Shown: positions 1 through 5,602 of the stretch, one piece after another
Numbering within the stretch: position 1 is the stretch's first letter
How the letters are laid out: every line of letters begins with the position of its first letter
Source: Syntrophobacterales bacterium
GTDB lineage: Bacteria; Desulfobacterota; Syntrophorhabdia; Syntrophorhabdales; WCHB1-27
Length of the DNA stretch: 8,592 bases
Assembly: GCA_017881765.1 (NCBI GenBank)
Contig: JADGQN010000191.1
Coordinates: 1-8,592, forward strand
Direction of reading: 5' to 3'
Translations under genes and position numbers: made by a program
Notes under the pieces: model-generated
What the model was told of the DNA's origin: nothing
Databases searched by the model: none
The model's input: only the letters and a program-made list of their open reading frames with translations

Positions 1-1
1 T

Positions 2-418
2 CTCGGGTGCATCTATAAGGCAGGCACAGCGCCTCTGGAGGAAGTGATCCCGTATGGCTTCTCTCCCACGAAGAAGGGACTCGTTTTCATGGATACGCCG
101 GCACATGACATAGAGCAGTTGACGGGCATGGTTGCAGGCGGCGCGCAGATCGTTGCCTTCACCACCGGCCGCGGCACGCCTATAGGATCGCCAATCGCGC
201 CGGTGATCAAGATCACTGCCAACGCAGAGCTGTACCGCAACATGCGGGACGCGATCGACGTGGACGTGAGCCGCGTGCTCAAAGGAACAGAGACACTGAA
301 GCGTGCGGGCCGGCGTTTGTTTGAGGAGATGATCGCCGTCGCTTCAGGAAGGCCGACCAAAGCCGAGCGGCTGGGTCAGCGGGATTTCTGCATCTTCACG
401 ATCGGAATACACATCTAG
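2..418 (+). CDS. UxaA-family (altronate/galactarate dehydratase-like) hydro-lyase, C-terminal part, 5'-truncated
   Basis: The frame is open from base 2 to a TAG at 416-418, with an in-frame TAA right behind it, so only about 138 C-terminal residues are present. The sequence carries the typical C-terminal block of the UxaA family: a GFSPTKKGLVFMDTP segment, then GMVAGGAQIVAFTTGRGTPIGS and PVIKITANAELYRNMRDAIDVD, ending in a SGRPTKAERLGQRDFCIF tail. Family members dehydrate sugar acids such as altronate or galactarate to 2-keto-3-deoxy acids in the cytoplasm. The GRGTPIGS and ITAN blocks are the strongest evidence. In many anaerobes UxaA is split into a small SAF-domain protein and a larger catalytic protein; this would be the end of the larger one or of a fused protein. 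The true substrate cannot be read from this fragment, and homologues of unknown substrate are common. The stop is followed immediately by a repeat arm (421-439). Confidence 0.85.
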   Translation, partial: LGCIYKAGTAPLEEVIPYGFSPTKKGLVFMDTPAHDIEQLTGMVAGGAQIVAFTTGRGTPIGSPIAPVIKITANAELYRNMRDAIDVDVSRVLKGTETLKRAGRRLFEEMIAVASGRPTKAERLGQRDFCIFTIGIHI

Positions 419-420
419 TA

Positions 421-439
421 ATACCAGTTCGCATTCATT
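421..439. repeat. Solitary terminal arm of the MITE-like family
   Basis: ATACCAGTTCGCATTCATT resembles the left arm of the elements at 529-662 and 5390-5519 (ATACCGATTCGCATTCAAG in the latter), with differences at positions 6, 7, 18 and 19. It starts right after the uxaA-like stop: TAG (416-418) is followed by in-frame TAA (419-421), and the TACC end follows that TAA. No matching right arm was found between here and 529. It could be the left end of a truncated copy, or of an older outer element sharing the right arm at 644-662. A short hairpin (CCCGT 446-450 with ACGGG 460-464) and the palindrome GGGTACCC (462-469) lie just downstream, without a T-tract. Confidence 0.55.
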
Positions 440-528
440 CATAAACCCGTAGTTTGGACACGGGTACCCCTCCTCGTTGCCTGCGTCAGTATGGCTGCGG
501 GATCTACCTGCTAACCTTGAAAAGACTT

Positions 529-662
529 ATATCAATCTGCATTCAAGCGTATACCTTCGTTGTCGCTACGTCCTTACAGGATGCTTCGCTATCGCTCTCC
601 TCGCTGCCGCCCGGAGCACCCGGCCGAAGGCTGGGTCGTCCATCTTGAATGCAAATTGGTAT
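529..662. repeat. MITE-like inverted-repeat element, copy 1 (134 bp)
   Basis: The left arm ATATCAATCTGCATTCAAG (529-547) pairs with the right arm CTTGAATGCAAATTGGTAT (644-662) at 17 of 19 positions. If the mobile unit is TATC...GGTA (530-661), it is flanked by identical TTA triplets at 527-529 and 662-664, which looks like a 3-bp target duplication. The first 23 bases inside the left end (540-562) are identical to 5401-5423 in copy 2, and 14 bases at the right end (639-652) are identical to 5497-5510. The interior differs from copy 2 but also has a small hairpin (TCCT 571-574 with AGGA 578-581). No transposase is encoded, so any movement would have to be in trans. Stray open frames across it are not considered genes. 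Confidence 0.8.
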
Positions 663-767
663 TAGCTACATCCACACCAACTTTTCCATCGCCATAAGCG
701 GAGAGACGTTTCACATAGCCCATCTTTCCTAAGTCATGCGGTGTATCAAAATGCAACCAACGGGTTA

Positions 768-796
768 TTTACAACGGCAGGTGTTCTTTGTACAAT
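768..796 (+). promoter_or_regulatory. Sigma70-type promoter for the secreted-protein gene
   Basis: A -35 box TTTACA (768-773, 5 of 6 to TTGACA) and a -10 box TACAAT (791-796, 5 of 6 to TATAAT) are separated by the ideal 17 bp. Transcription would start near 803, giving a 5' leader of about 135 nt before the ATG at 938. This is the best promoter-like sequence in the window and faces the right way. It is a prediction from sequence only. Confidence 0.5.
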
Positions 797-925
797 CGGG
801 CTATAAGGCTAAGGCTGCACCCGCCGCCAGATAGAAACAACCGCGGCCGCTGAGTCTGATTGCGTTATTAAGGTGAGGAGAGCGCAAAGAGGAGAAGCAT
901 CCAAACCACATAGCGAACAAAAGAA

Positions 926-931
926 AGAGGG
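926..931 (+). promoter_or_regulatory. Ribosome-binding site favouring the ATG at 938
   Basis: AGAGGG lies 6 nt before an ATG at 938-940, a near-ideal Shine-Dalgarno arrangement. That ATG is one base out of frame with the downstream secreted protein. The in-frame GTG at 975 has only a weak GGA about 11 nt upstream. The site therefore argues that translation naturally begins at 938 and that the reading frame is shifted just after it. Confidence 0.5.
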
Positions 932-974
932 CCAAAAATGAAAGAGAAACAGTGCATCGTGGAAAAAGCAGTGG

Positions 975-2861
975 GTGATGATCGCAATGCTGTTTCTGGC
1001 AGCGGCCTTGCTCGGCAGCAGCCTGGCTGCCGATCTGGCGGCCCAGTCAACCCAACCGCAGTTCACTTTCCAGGCGCGCGGTCGCACGTATACGGTCACC
1101 GTCACGTCCTTGCCCGGGAGCGGTTTCCGGTTCGCAAACCATTGGCTCTATGAGCCCTCCGGTATTCTCCCTTCGCCTCAGACCGGCAATCAATACTATG
1201 TGCTCTTCAGTTCCAACCAGACCGCACCGGCCCAGTTCGGACACGAGGCTATCTATCTGGCATCGTCGCCGACCGGGTATGACCAATTTACCACACCGGC
1301 AGCAATTCTTGACCTTTCAACGGTGAGCAATATTTGCGACATAGCTACGGCGCGGCCCGTCTGGGACGGCTCGCTCTGGCACGTCTATGTCCAAGGGATT
1401 GTGTGGCAGAACGGAGGCTGCAATCCTCCGGGCTACATCTTTGAGGCAACCGGGCCTGCTCTGCAGTGGGGTAGCCTGCAGTGGGTGAAGACCCCGGGCA
1501 CGAACAATGCCATGCCGATAATCACCTCGCGCTCTTCGTCGGGGGAGGGCATAGGCCAAGACCACCAGTGGTTCTACACCGCTCCGTATACAGGACTGAC
1601 GTGGCTCTCCTTCCTCGGCATTTTCAACGACTGGAACTTTACGACACCGGATCTTAATTATTGCCCCACGTGCGCTGTCAATGGTACGAATTTCTTTGGC
1701 TACCTTTCCGCGGACGGCGTCAATAACCAGTACTTCTGGTATTACACATCACCGGTGAGTGCGCGGTCCAACGTCGACGCCTCAAAGTTCATAGTATTGT
1801 GGCCAGACGTTTTCCTGGGGCGCTCCGCCGATGAGGCCACGCTCGGCGATCCTGCCATCACAATGGGCTTTGATCGGGGCGTTACCGGCCGGGGTGTGGG
1901 GTTCTGGGGCTCCACAACGCTTGCTCCCTACCCGGGCGGCACTGTTTCGCCCTATACCTTTGTTGACGGTACCTACCCATCCTCCTATCCGGGAACGATA
2001 GACGGCCCCCGCTTCGCGCGAAACGTGTACGGATACCTCGACCCCATTCCAAATAGTTCACCAAAAACCTGGCAGTCGTATATCTATTACGGTATTACTA
2101 CGTATGGTACCTACGATGGTCCGCCATCGGCATTCGGGGTGAGCCAGGTGACCATCACGGAGCAGGGCCCCGCTCCGGTGAGCTACCCCGTTTCGGTGTC
2201 GAAGGGCGGCTCGGGCAGCGGGACGGTGACGTCGGCCCCGGCAGGGATCAACTGCGGATCCACCTGCTCGGCGAACTTCTCAAGCGGTACCCAGGTGACC
2301 CTCACGGCCGCAGCCGACTCTGGCTCGACCTTTACAGGCTGGTCGGGCGCCTGCACAGGGACCGGCACGTGCTCTGTAACAATGGATGCGTCGAAGTCGG
2401 TTACCGCTACTTTCAACCTTGCCGGCCCGCAGATCTGGGCCATCGTCGATGGGGTTACGTATAATTACACCATCTACCCGGCCACGACCATCTCGATCTT
2501 CGGCGAGGGCTTCTCAATAGGCGGCAATATCATCCAGCTCCAGCGCCCCGGCTACGGGGATGTGTGGCTCTATAACGACGACGGCCATTACTTCTGGGAT
2601 TACAACGGGACGCAGATCAACGCGAGCCTCGACAGCAGGGTAGCCGCCGGCACGTGGACCCTGACTGTCCGAAACTCCTCGGGCGGGGTGTCGAGCCCCT
2701 ACACCTTGACCATCCAGAACAATGCAAGCAGCAAGGCGTCCTGGTGCTATAGCAGCTCTTACCCATGGTATCAGTATGGGTATACGAACTGGCTCTGCAG
2801 CGCTGCGTACCACCCCACCTACTGCTATACGTCTGGTTGGCAGTGGACGACGTGCCCCTAG
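975..2861 (+). CDS. Secreted multidomain protein: propeller-like region, bacterial (InlB B-type) repeat, IPT/TIG-like domain, Cys/aromatic tail
   Basis: This encodes 628 aa from GTG 975 (ATG 978 is equally possible). The N-terminus is a signal-peptide core, MIAMLFLAAALLGSSLAA, so the product is exported. Residues about 60-395 are rich in W, Y and G and in repeated strand motifs (ARPVWDGSLWHVYVQ about 126-140, GDPAITMGFDRG about 291-302), suggesting a beta-propeller, perhaps of glycosidase-like fold; no catalytic set can be assigned. Residues about 403-481 match the bacterial repeat domain: GGSGSGTVTS, GINCGSTCS, FTGWSGAC and VTATF, with cysteines at 427, 431, 460 and 466. Residues about 485-580 look like an IPT/TIG Ig-like domain (IFGEGFS, WTLTVRNSSGG). 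The tail, about 587-628, has four Cys and many W/Y. The real start is probably ATG 938: removing one A from 941-943 fuses it in frame and adds a basic n-region beginning MKRNSASWKK. So either a frameshift mutation, a sequence error or a late start must be assumed. The function is probably surface-associated or secreted binding or polysaccharide interaction (inferred). Confidence 0.85.
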   Translation: MMIAMLFLAAALLGSSLAADLAAQSTQPQFTFQARGRTYTVTVTSLPGSGFRFANHWLYEPSGILPSPQTGNQYYVLFSSNQTAPAQFGHEAIYLASSPTGYDQFTTPAAILDLSTVSNICDIATARPVWDGSLWHVYVQGIVWQNGGCNPPGYIFEATGPALQWGSLQWVKTPGTNNAMPIITSRSSSGEGIGQDHQWFYTAPYTGLTWLSFLGIFNDWNFTTPDLNYCPTCAVNGTNFFGYLSADGVNNQYFWYYTSPVSARSNVDASKFIVLWPDVFLGRSADEATLGDPAITMGFDRGVTGRGVGFWGSTTLAPYPGGTVSPYTFVDGTYPSSYPGTIDGPRFARNVYGYLDPIPNSSPKTWQSYIYYGITTYGTYDGPPSAFGVSQVTITEQGPAPVSYPVSVSKGGSGSGTVTSAPAGINCGSTCSANFSSGTQVTLTAAADSGSTFTGWSGACTGTGTCSVTMDASKSVTATFNLAGPQIWAIVDGVTYNYTIYPATTISIFGEGFSIGGNIIQLQRPGYGDVWLYNDDGHYFWDYNGTQINASLDSRVAAGTWTLTVRNSSGGVSSPYTLTIQNNASSKASWCYSSSYPWYQYGYTNWLCSAAYHPTYCYTSGWQWTTCP

Positions 2862-2896
2862 ACGGGCAGCAACGAGCGCTGGGGAGGCCAAACAGT

Positions 2897-2950
2897 ATGA
2901 CATCCTCGTATGCTTACTTGCCCCGGCTGGCGATAGTTAATGTTCTCTAG
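2897..2950 (+). CDS. Possible 17-codon leader ORF overlapping the response-regulator start
   Basis: ATG at 2897-2899 is preceded by a strong GGGGAGG (2881-2887) at 9-nt spacing, and the frame ends at TAG 2948-2950 after 17 codons (MTSSYAYLPRLAIVNVL). It ends 11 nt past the ATG at 2940 of the next gene, in a different frame. Such an arrangement can couple translation of a downstream gene that has a poor ribosome-binding site of its own, as this one has. The peptide resembles nothing I know, and the Shine-Dalgarno match may be chance. Confidence 0.25.
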   Translation: MTSSYAYLPRLAIVNVL

Positions 2951-3413
2951 CGATCGCAATTGTTGTGCGGGACGGGTTGCGAAGGATGCTCCGAAGCCTT
3001 ATGATACTTGGATGGCGGGAGGAGGGCGCAACAGATACAGGATCTTTGTCGTCGATGATGATGAGGCGGTGGCCGGCATGATAGGGCAGATGCTTCGCCG
3101 CATGGGCTATTCTTCAGTCGTGTGCAATAAACCACTGGATGCCCTGACCCTCTTTTCAAGGGCCCATGAAAGATTCGATGCGGTAATCGTGGATGAGATG
3201 ATGCCGGACTTAAAGGGGACGCAGCTGACCACGCAACTTCTCCGCGTTAAGGACGATATCCCCATAATCCTGATGACCGGTCATGGCAATATGATCTCTC
3301 TTGAGCAGGTGCGGGGAAGTGGCGTACGGGCCACGCTGATCAAGCCCGTGCTGAAAGAACGGCTTCGGACTGTTCTGGACGGGCTGCTTCCTCTTCCTTC
3401 AGCCGGAAGATGA
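2940..3413 (+). CDS. Single-domain response regulator (receiver domain only)
   Basis: A CheY-like receiver of about 125 residues with no output domain. Numbered from ATG 2940, it has the acidic pocket D39-D41 (FVVDDDEAV), the phospho-acceptor D85 (AVIVDEMMPDLKG), the switch Thr T113 (IILMTGHG) and the conserved K135 (LIKPV). It receives phosphate from a histidine kinase in the cytoplasm and must signal by protein contact. The style of its C-terminal half (MTGHGNMIS...GVRATLIKPV...RTVLDGLL) is that of receivers found at the end of hybrid histidine kinases, so it may be a detached one. The start is uncertain. ATG 2940 gives 157 aa with a featureless 24-residue extension and a weak ribosome-binding site; ATG 3012 (residue 25, MAGGGRNRYRIF) gives 133 aa and starts just before the fold. 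No kinase lies in the window. It is 78 bp downstream of the secreted-protein gene and could be cotranscribed with it. Confidence 0.85.
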   Translation: MFSSDRNCCAGRVAKDAPKPYDTWMAGGGRNRYRIFVVDDDEAVAGMIGQMLRRMGYSSVVCNKPLDALTLFSRAHERFDAVIVDEMMPDLKGTQLTTQLLRVKDDIPIILMTGHGNMISLEQVRGSGVRATLIKPVLKERLRTVLDGLLPLPSAGR

Positions 3414-3433
3414 GTTTTCGCGCGAATCCGAAG

Positions 3434-3467
3434 ATGTTCGGTGACAATGCAATCTGGTACCGAACAT
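3434..3467. other. Perfect 9-bp inverted repeat between convergent genes
   Basis: ATGTTCGGT (3434-3442) is the exact reverse complement of ACCGAACAT (3459-3467), with a 16-nt loop. It lies in the 73-bp gap between the 3' ends of the response regulator (+) and the SDR gene (-). Its position suits a shared transcription-end hairpin, but neither side has the T-run of an intrinsic terminator. It may be a weak or Rho-assisted terminator, an mRNA 3'-end stabiliser, or a protein site. Confidence 0.45.
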
Positions 3468-3486
3468 AGAGCGAGGCGAACTCGTA

Positions 3487-4284
3487 TTAGAACAGTACGC
3501 GCTGACCGCAGGTCACAGACAGCGTCTGCCCCGTGATGCCGCTTGCCGCGTTCGAAGCAAGGAAGACGGTTGCGGCAGCGACCTCTTCTTCTTCAGTCGC
3601 TCTTTTCAACGAAAAAGTATCCACCAAGCTGGCCAGGAGTTCATCAACGTCTTCGCCGGTTATCTGGGACTTAGCTTTCAGCACATTCATAATACGCTCA
3701 CCCTTGACCGGCCCGGGCGTTACACAATTCACCCGGATATTGTACTTGCCAACCTCAACCGAAAGCGACTCTGTCAATGCGACCATGCCCGCCTTTGAGC
3801 AGGAGTAAGGGGTCCTCATAGGAGAACCTGATTTCCCGTCACCGGTCCTGCCGCGTTCTGAACCAATATTAACTATTGCACCACTTTTTAGCGGGATCAT
3901 ATGTTTGAGCACGTGCTTGCACGCCAGCAGACTACCCGTGAGGTTGATTGCCAGGGCTTCATTCCACTCGTTCAAGTTTATATCGACAACATTGGCCGTG
4001 GGCCCGATTATCCCGGCATTGTTGACCAGTATGTCTATCTTGCCGAAGGTACGGACCGTTTCGGCCACCATGCGCTCCACCTGCTTTTCGTGGCTGACGT
4101 CAGTCTGCACTGCAGCAGCCCGGCCGCCTTTCTTATTGATCACATCGGCCGTCTCCTCCAGTTTCGACAGGGTGCGCCCTGCAAGCACCACTGCTGCCCC
4201 ATCCGCTGCGAATGCCAGAGCAATGGCCCTGCCAATACCTTTCCCCCCACCGGTGATGATCGCGACCTTTTCGTTCAGTTGCAT
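3487..4284 (-). CDS. SDR-family NAD(P)-dependent oxidoreductase (FabG-like fold)
   Basis: A classical short-chain dehydrogenase/reductase of 265 aa, the usual family length. Starting at the ATG at 4284, the cofactor motif TGGGKGIG is at 11-18 and the NNAG motif at 88-91. The catalytic tetrad is N114 (ALAINLTG), S142 (VNIGSE), Y160 and K164 (PYSCSK). A PG motif follows (VNCVTPGPV). Arg37 after the second strand (AGRT) suggests NADP(H) may be preferred. The Ser-to-Tyr spacing is 18, about five longer than usual, from an inserted GDGKSGSP-like loop. The C-terminus ends SVTCGQRVLF, with Cys in place of the common D in the DGG motif. The start at 4284 is chosen because GGAGG (4292-4296) sits 7-8 nt upstream; the longer in-frame version from 4338 adds 18 residues with no family support. 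Substrate unknown: acyl/keto-ester, sugar or cyclic alcohol are all possible. Transcribed divergently from the DUF2156 gene. Confidence 0.9.
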   Translation of the reverse strand: MQLNEKVAIITGGGKGIGRAIALAFAADGAAVVLAGRTLSKLEETADVINKKGGRAAAVQTDVSHEKQVERMVAETVRTFGKIDILVNNAGIIGPTANVVDINLNEWNEALAINLTGSLLACKHVLKHMIPLKSGAIVNIGSERGRTGDGKSGSPMRTPYSCSKAGMVALTESLSVEVGKYNIRVNCVTPGPVKGERIMNVLKAKSQITGEDVDELLASLVDTFSLKRATEEEEVAAATVFLASNAASGITGQTLSVTCGQRVLF

Positions 4285-4328
4285 CTCTCTGCCTCCTCGA
4301 TGTTTTCTCTGCGTCGCTGCTTTGAAAC

Positions 4329-4357
4329 ACGCTATCACAGTTGGTGCCGGCTGTAAA
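4329..4357 (-). promoter_or_regulatory. Candidate promoter for the SDR gene
   Basis: Read on the reverse strand there is TTTACA (complement of 4352-4357, 5 of 6 to the -35 consensus), a 17-bp spacer, and TAGCGT (complement of 4329-4334) preceded by TGA, which resembles an extended -10 (TGnTAnnnT). Transcription would begin near 4322, giving a leader of about 38 nt to the ATG at 4284 that includes the GGAGG ribosome-binding site. The -10 box alone is weak (3 of 6), hence modest confidence. Confidence 0.35.
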
Positions 4358-4481
4358 TAGAAAGGCTTCCGGGGCTCTTGCCCGCATCATTTGGTTGGGC
4401 GAACCGAAAGAATAGCGCGGGCCGCGATGTGGGCCAGTGGCGGAAGGCAGCCGGAATGTGTATTATAATGAAAGGCCGCCG

Positions 4482-5390
4482 ATGAACAACATTCCCGAAT
4501 TCCCCGAGTTCAAGCCGATTGAGATTGGCGATCGCGACATACTCCACGACAGGCTGTGGGCATATCAGCCTACGAATTCGGAGTTGACGTTTACCAACCT
4601 CTTCATATGGAGAAATCATTACGGGTTCGCCTGGTCGATTTACAAAGACTGGCTTGTTATTCTCGGGTCCGATCCCAATGGGGAACCCCATGTTTTCGCG
4701 CCCATTGGACCGCCGGACCGCCCACCCGTTGTTGAGACGCTCCTCACCTGGCTTCACCATGAAAAGGGCGTGCATAGTCCCGCGATAGAAAGGGCTGACC
4801 AGAAGCTCGTCTCAGAGCTCCAGGGGAGTCCGAACTTTGTGATCGAGCCCCTGCGCGATCACTTCGATTACGTGTATCGAACCGAGGACCTGATCCGCCT
4901 GCAAGGCGGGAATTATCGTGCCAAGAGGAACCACATCAACTATTTTCTCCGTTCTTACAGATTTAGTTACGAGCCCCTGGACCACAACCACAAGCAGGCA
5001 TGCCTGGACCTGATGGAAACATGGTGCGGATTGCGCCGTTGTGAAGACGACCTTAGCTTGTCAAGCGAATGGGAAGCCATCCGGGAGGCCCTGGCCAACT
5101 GTGATGAGCTCAAAGTTGTGGGAGGCGTAATCCTGGTGAATGGCAAGGTGGAAGCTTTTACCGTCGGCGAACTGCTCAACAAAGAGACTGTGGTGGTCCA
5201 TATTGAGAAAGCCAATATGGAGATCCGAGGGCTCTATAACATGATCAATCAGCAATTTCTCGAAAAGCAATGGCAGGATATCCCGTACGTTAACAGGGAA
5301 CAGGATCTGGGGGAACCGGGGCTGAGAGAGGCCAAGTTATCCTACAACCCGGAGCACTTCGTAGAGAAGTATCGCATCCGCCTCAGCTGA
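4482..5390 (+). CDS. DUF2156 domain protein (phosphatidylglycerol lysyltransferase C-terminal-like, GNAT fold)
   Basis: This 302-aa soluble protein matches the DUF2156 / LPG-synthase C-terminal family. Numbered from ATG 4482, it has an N-terminal PTNSELTFTNLFIWR block (about 30-44), a RAKRNHINYF block (about 146-155), a GGVILVNGKVEAFTVGE strand pair (about 214-230) and the hallmark YVNREQDLGEPGLREAKLSY (about 269-288) followed by VEKY. The fold is a tandem GNAT that in MprF transfers aminoacyl groups from tRNA to lipid. This protein has no membrane segments, so it is not a full MprF and its acceptor is unknown. The ATG at 4482 is preferred (AAAGG about 6 nt upstream, and the family N-terminus aligns there); an in-frame GTG at 4437 would add 15 residues. 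A TATAAT at 4464-4469 without a matching -35 lies just before the start. The TGA stop (5388-5390) is also the target duplication of the repeat that follows. Confidence 0.85.
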   Translation: MNNIPEFPEFKPIEIGDRDILHDRLWAYQPTNSELTFTNLFIWRNHYGFAWSIYKDWLVILGSDPNGEPHVFAPIGPPDRPPVVETLLTWLHHEKGVHSPAIERADQKLVSELQGSPNFVIEPLRDHFDYVYRTEDLIRLQGGNYRAKRNHINYFLRSYRFSYEPLDHNHKQACLDLMETWCGLRRCEDDLSLSSEWEAIREALANCDELKVVGGVILVNGKVEAFTVGELLNKETVVVHIEKANMEIRGLYNMINQQFLEKQWQDIPYVNREQDLGEPGLREAKLSYNPEHFVEKYRIRLS

Positions 5391-5519
5391 TACCGATTCG
5401 CATTCAAGCGTATACCTTCGTTGCCCTTCGGCCTGCTCTTACTCGACGTACCGCCAGGTACGCCTGCGCAGCCCAGGCCTCGGCGCGCCTCGGTCTCCAT
5501 CTTGAATGCGAATCGGTAT
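5390..5519. repeat. MITE-like inverted-repeat element, copy 2 (130 bp), perfect 19-bp ends
   Basis: The left arm ATACCGATTCGCATTCAAG (5390-5408) and right arm CTTGAATGCGAATCGGTAT (5501-5519) are exact reverse complements. Taking TACC...GGTA (5391-5518) as the unit, it is flanked by TGA at 5388-5390 and TGA at 5519-5521. This is a 3-bp direct repeat, and its left copy is the stop codon of the DUF2156 gene. The interior carries a second hairpin, CGTACC (5447-5452) with GGTACG (5457-5462). It shares both ends, but not the middle, with 529-662. There is no coding content. As RNA the 19-bp stem would form a strong 3'-end structure right after the stop and may act as a terminator or stabiliser. Confidence 0.88.
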
Positions 5520-5527
5520 GACAGGTC

Positions 5528-5559
5528 GAACGATCAACGTTCAAGGTCTCGCCGGACCT
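5528..5559. other. Two small hairpins between the repeat elements
   Basis: GAACG (5528-5532) can pair with CGTTC (5538-5542), and AGGTC (5544-5548) with GACCT (5555-5559). They lie in the short spacer between the two palindromic elements, where the DUF2156 gene and the Pat-like gene converge. Neither has a T-tract, so intrinsic termination is doubtful. Nothing else was seen in 5520-5602. Confidence 0.25.
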
Positions 5560-5602
5560 CAGCGGCCCATCAATAGATGCCCTTTCCTGCATGATCTTTC
5601 CG

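Larger units (their letters stand above)
663..937. other. Intergenic region with reverse-strand protein-like remnant and leader of the secreted-protein gene
   Basis: This 275-bp stretch lies between the repeat and the start of the secreted-protein gene. On the reverse strand from 768 down to 661 there is a stop-free stretch after a TAA (complement of 769-771). It reads approximately WLHFDTPHDLGKMGYVKRL and then SAYGDGKVGVDVAN, and runs into the repeat. Its composition looks protein-like, but there is no convincing start or ribosome-binding site; it may be the remnant of a gene broken by the repeat. I do not recognise the family. The right half holds a sigma70-like promoter (768-796) and a leader of about 135 nt ending in a good ribosome-binding site at 926-931. 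No known riboswitch was recognised in the leader. Confidence 0.4.

Noticed and set aside
454..665. Forward open frames of 62-64 codons across 454-665
   Set aside because: They lie over the solitary arm region and element copy 1, and have no ribosome-binding site or recognisable sequence.
803..937. Possible c-di-GMP (GEMM-type) or other riboswitch in the leader of the secreted-protein gene
   Set aside because: A GCGCAAAG string is suggestive, but the conserved core motifs and paired stems of the class could not be found.
2853..2868. Hairpin TGCCC/GGGCA at the end of the secreted-protein gene as terminator
   Set aside because: The stem is only 5 bp, overlaps the stop codon and has no T-run.
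2183..2903. Reverse-strand frames opposite the secreted-protein gene (86 and 129 codons)
   Set aside because: They are shadows of GC-rich coding sequence without ribosome-binding sites or known motifs.
4285..4338. Longer SDR start at 4338 (18 extra residues)
   Set aside because: The extension contains the GGAGG ribosome-binding site of the internal ATG at 4284, which also matches the normal family N-terminus.
3905..4360. Two 151-codon forward frames opposite the SDR gene
   Set aside because: They are antisense shadows of a clearly recognisable SDR and have no family resemblance.
4464..4469. TATAAT as -10 box for the DUF2156 gene
   Set aside because: No acceptable -35 box lies 16-18 bp upstream, and the start point would be only a few bases before the ATG; kept only as a remark.
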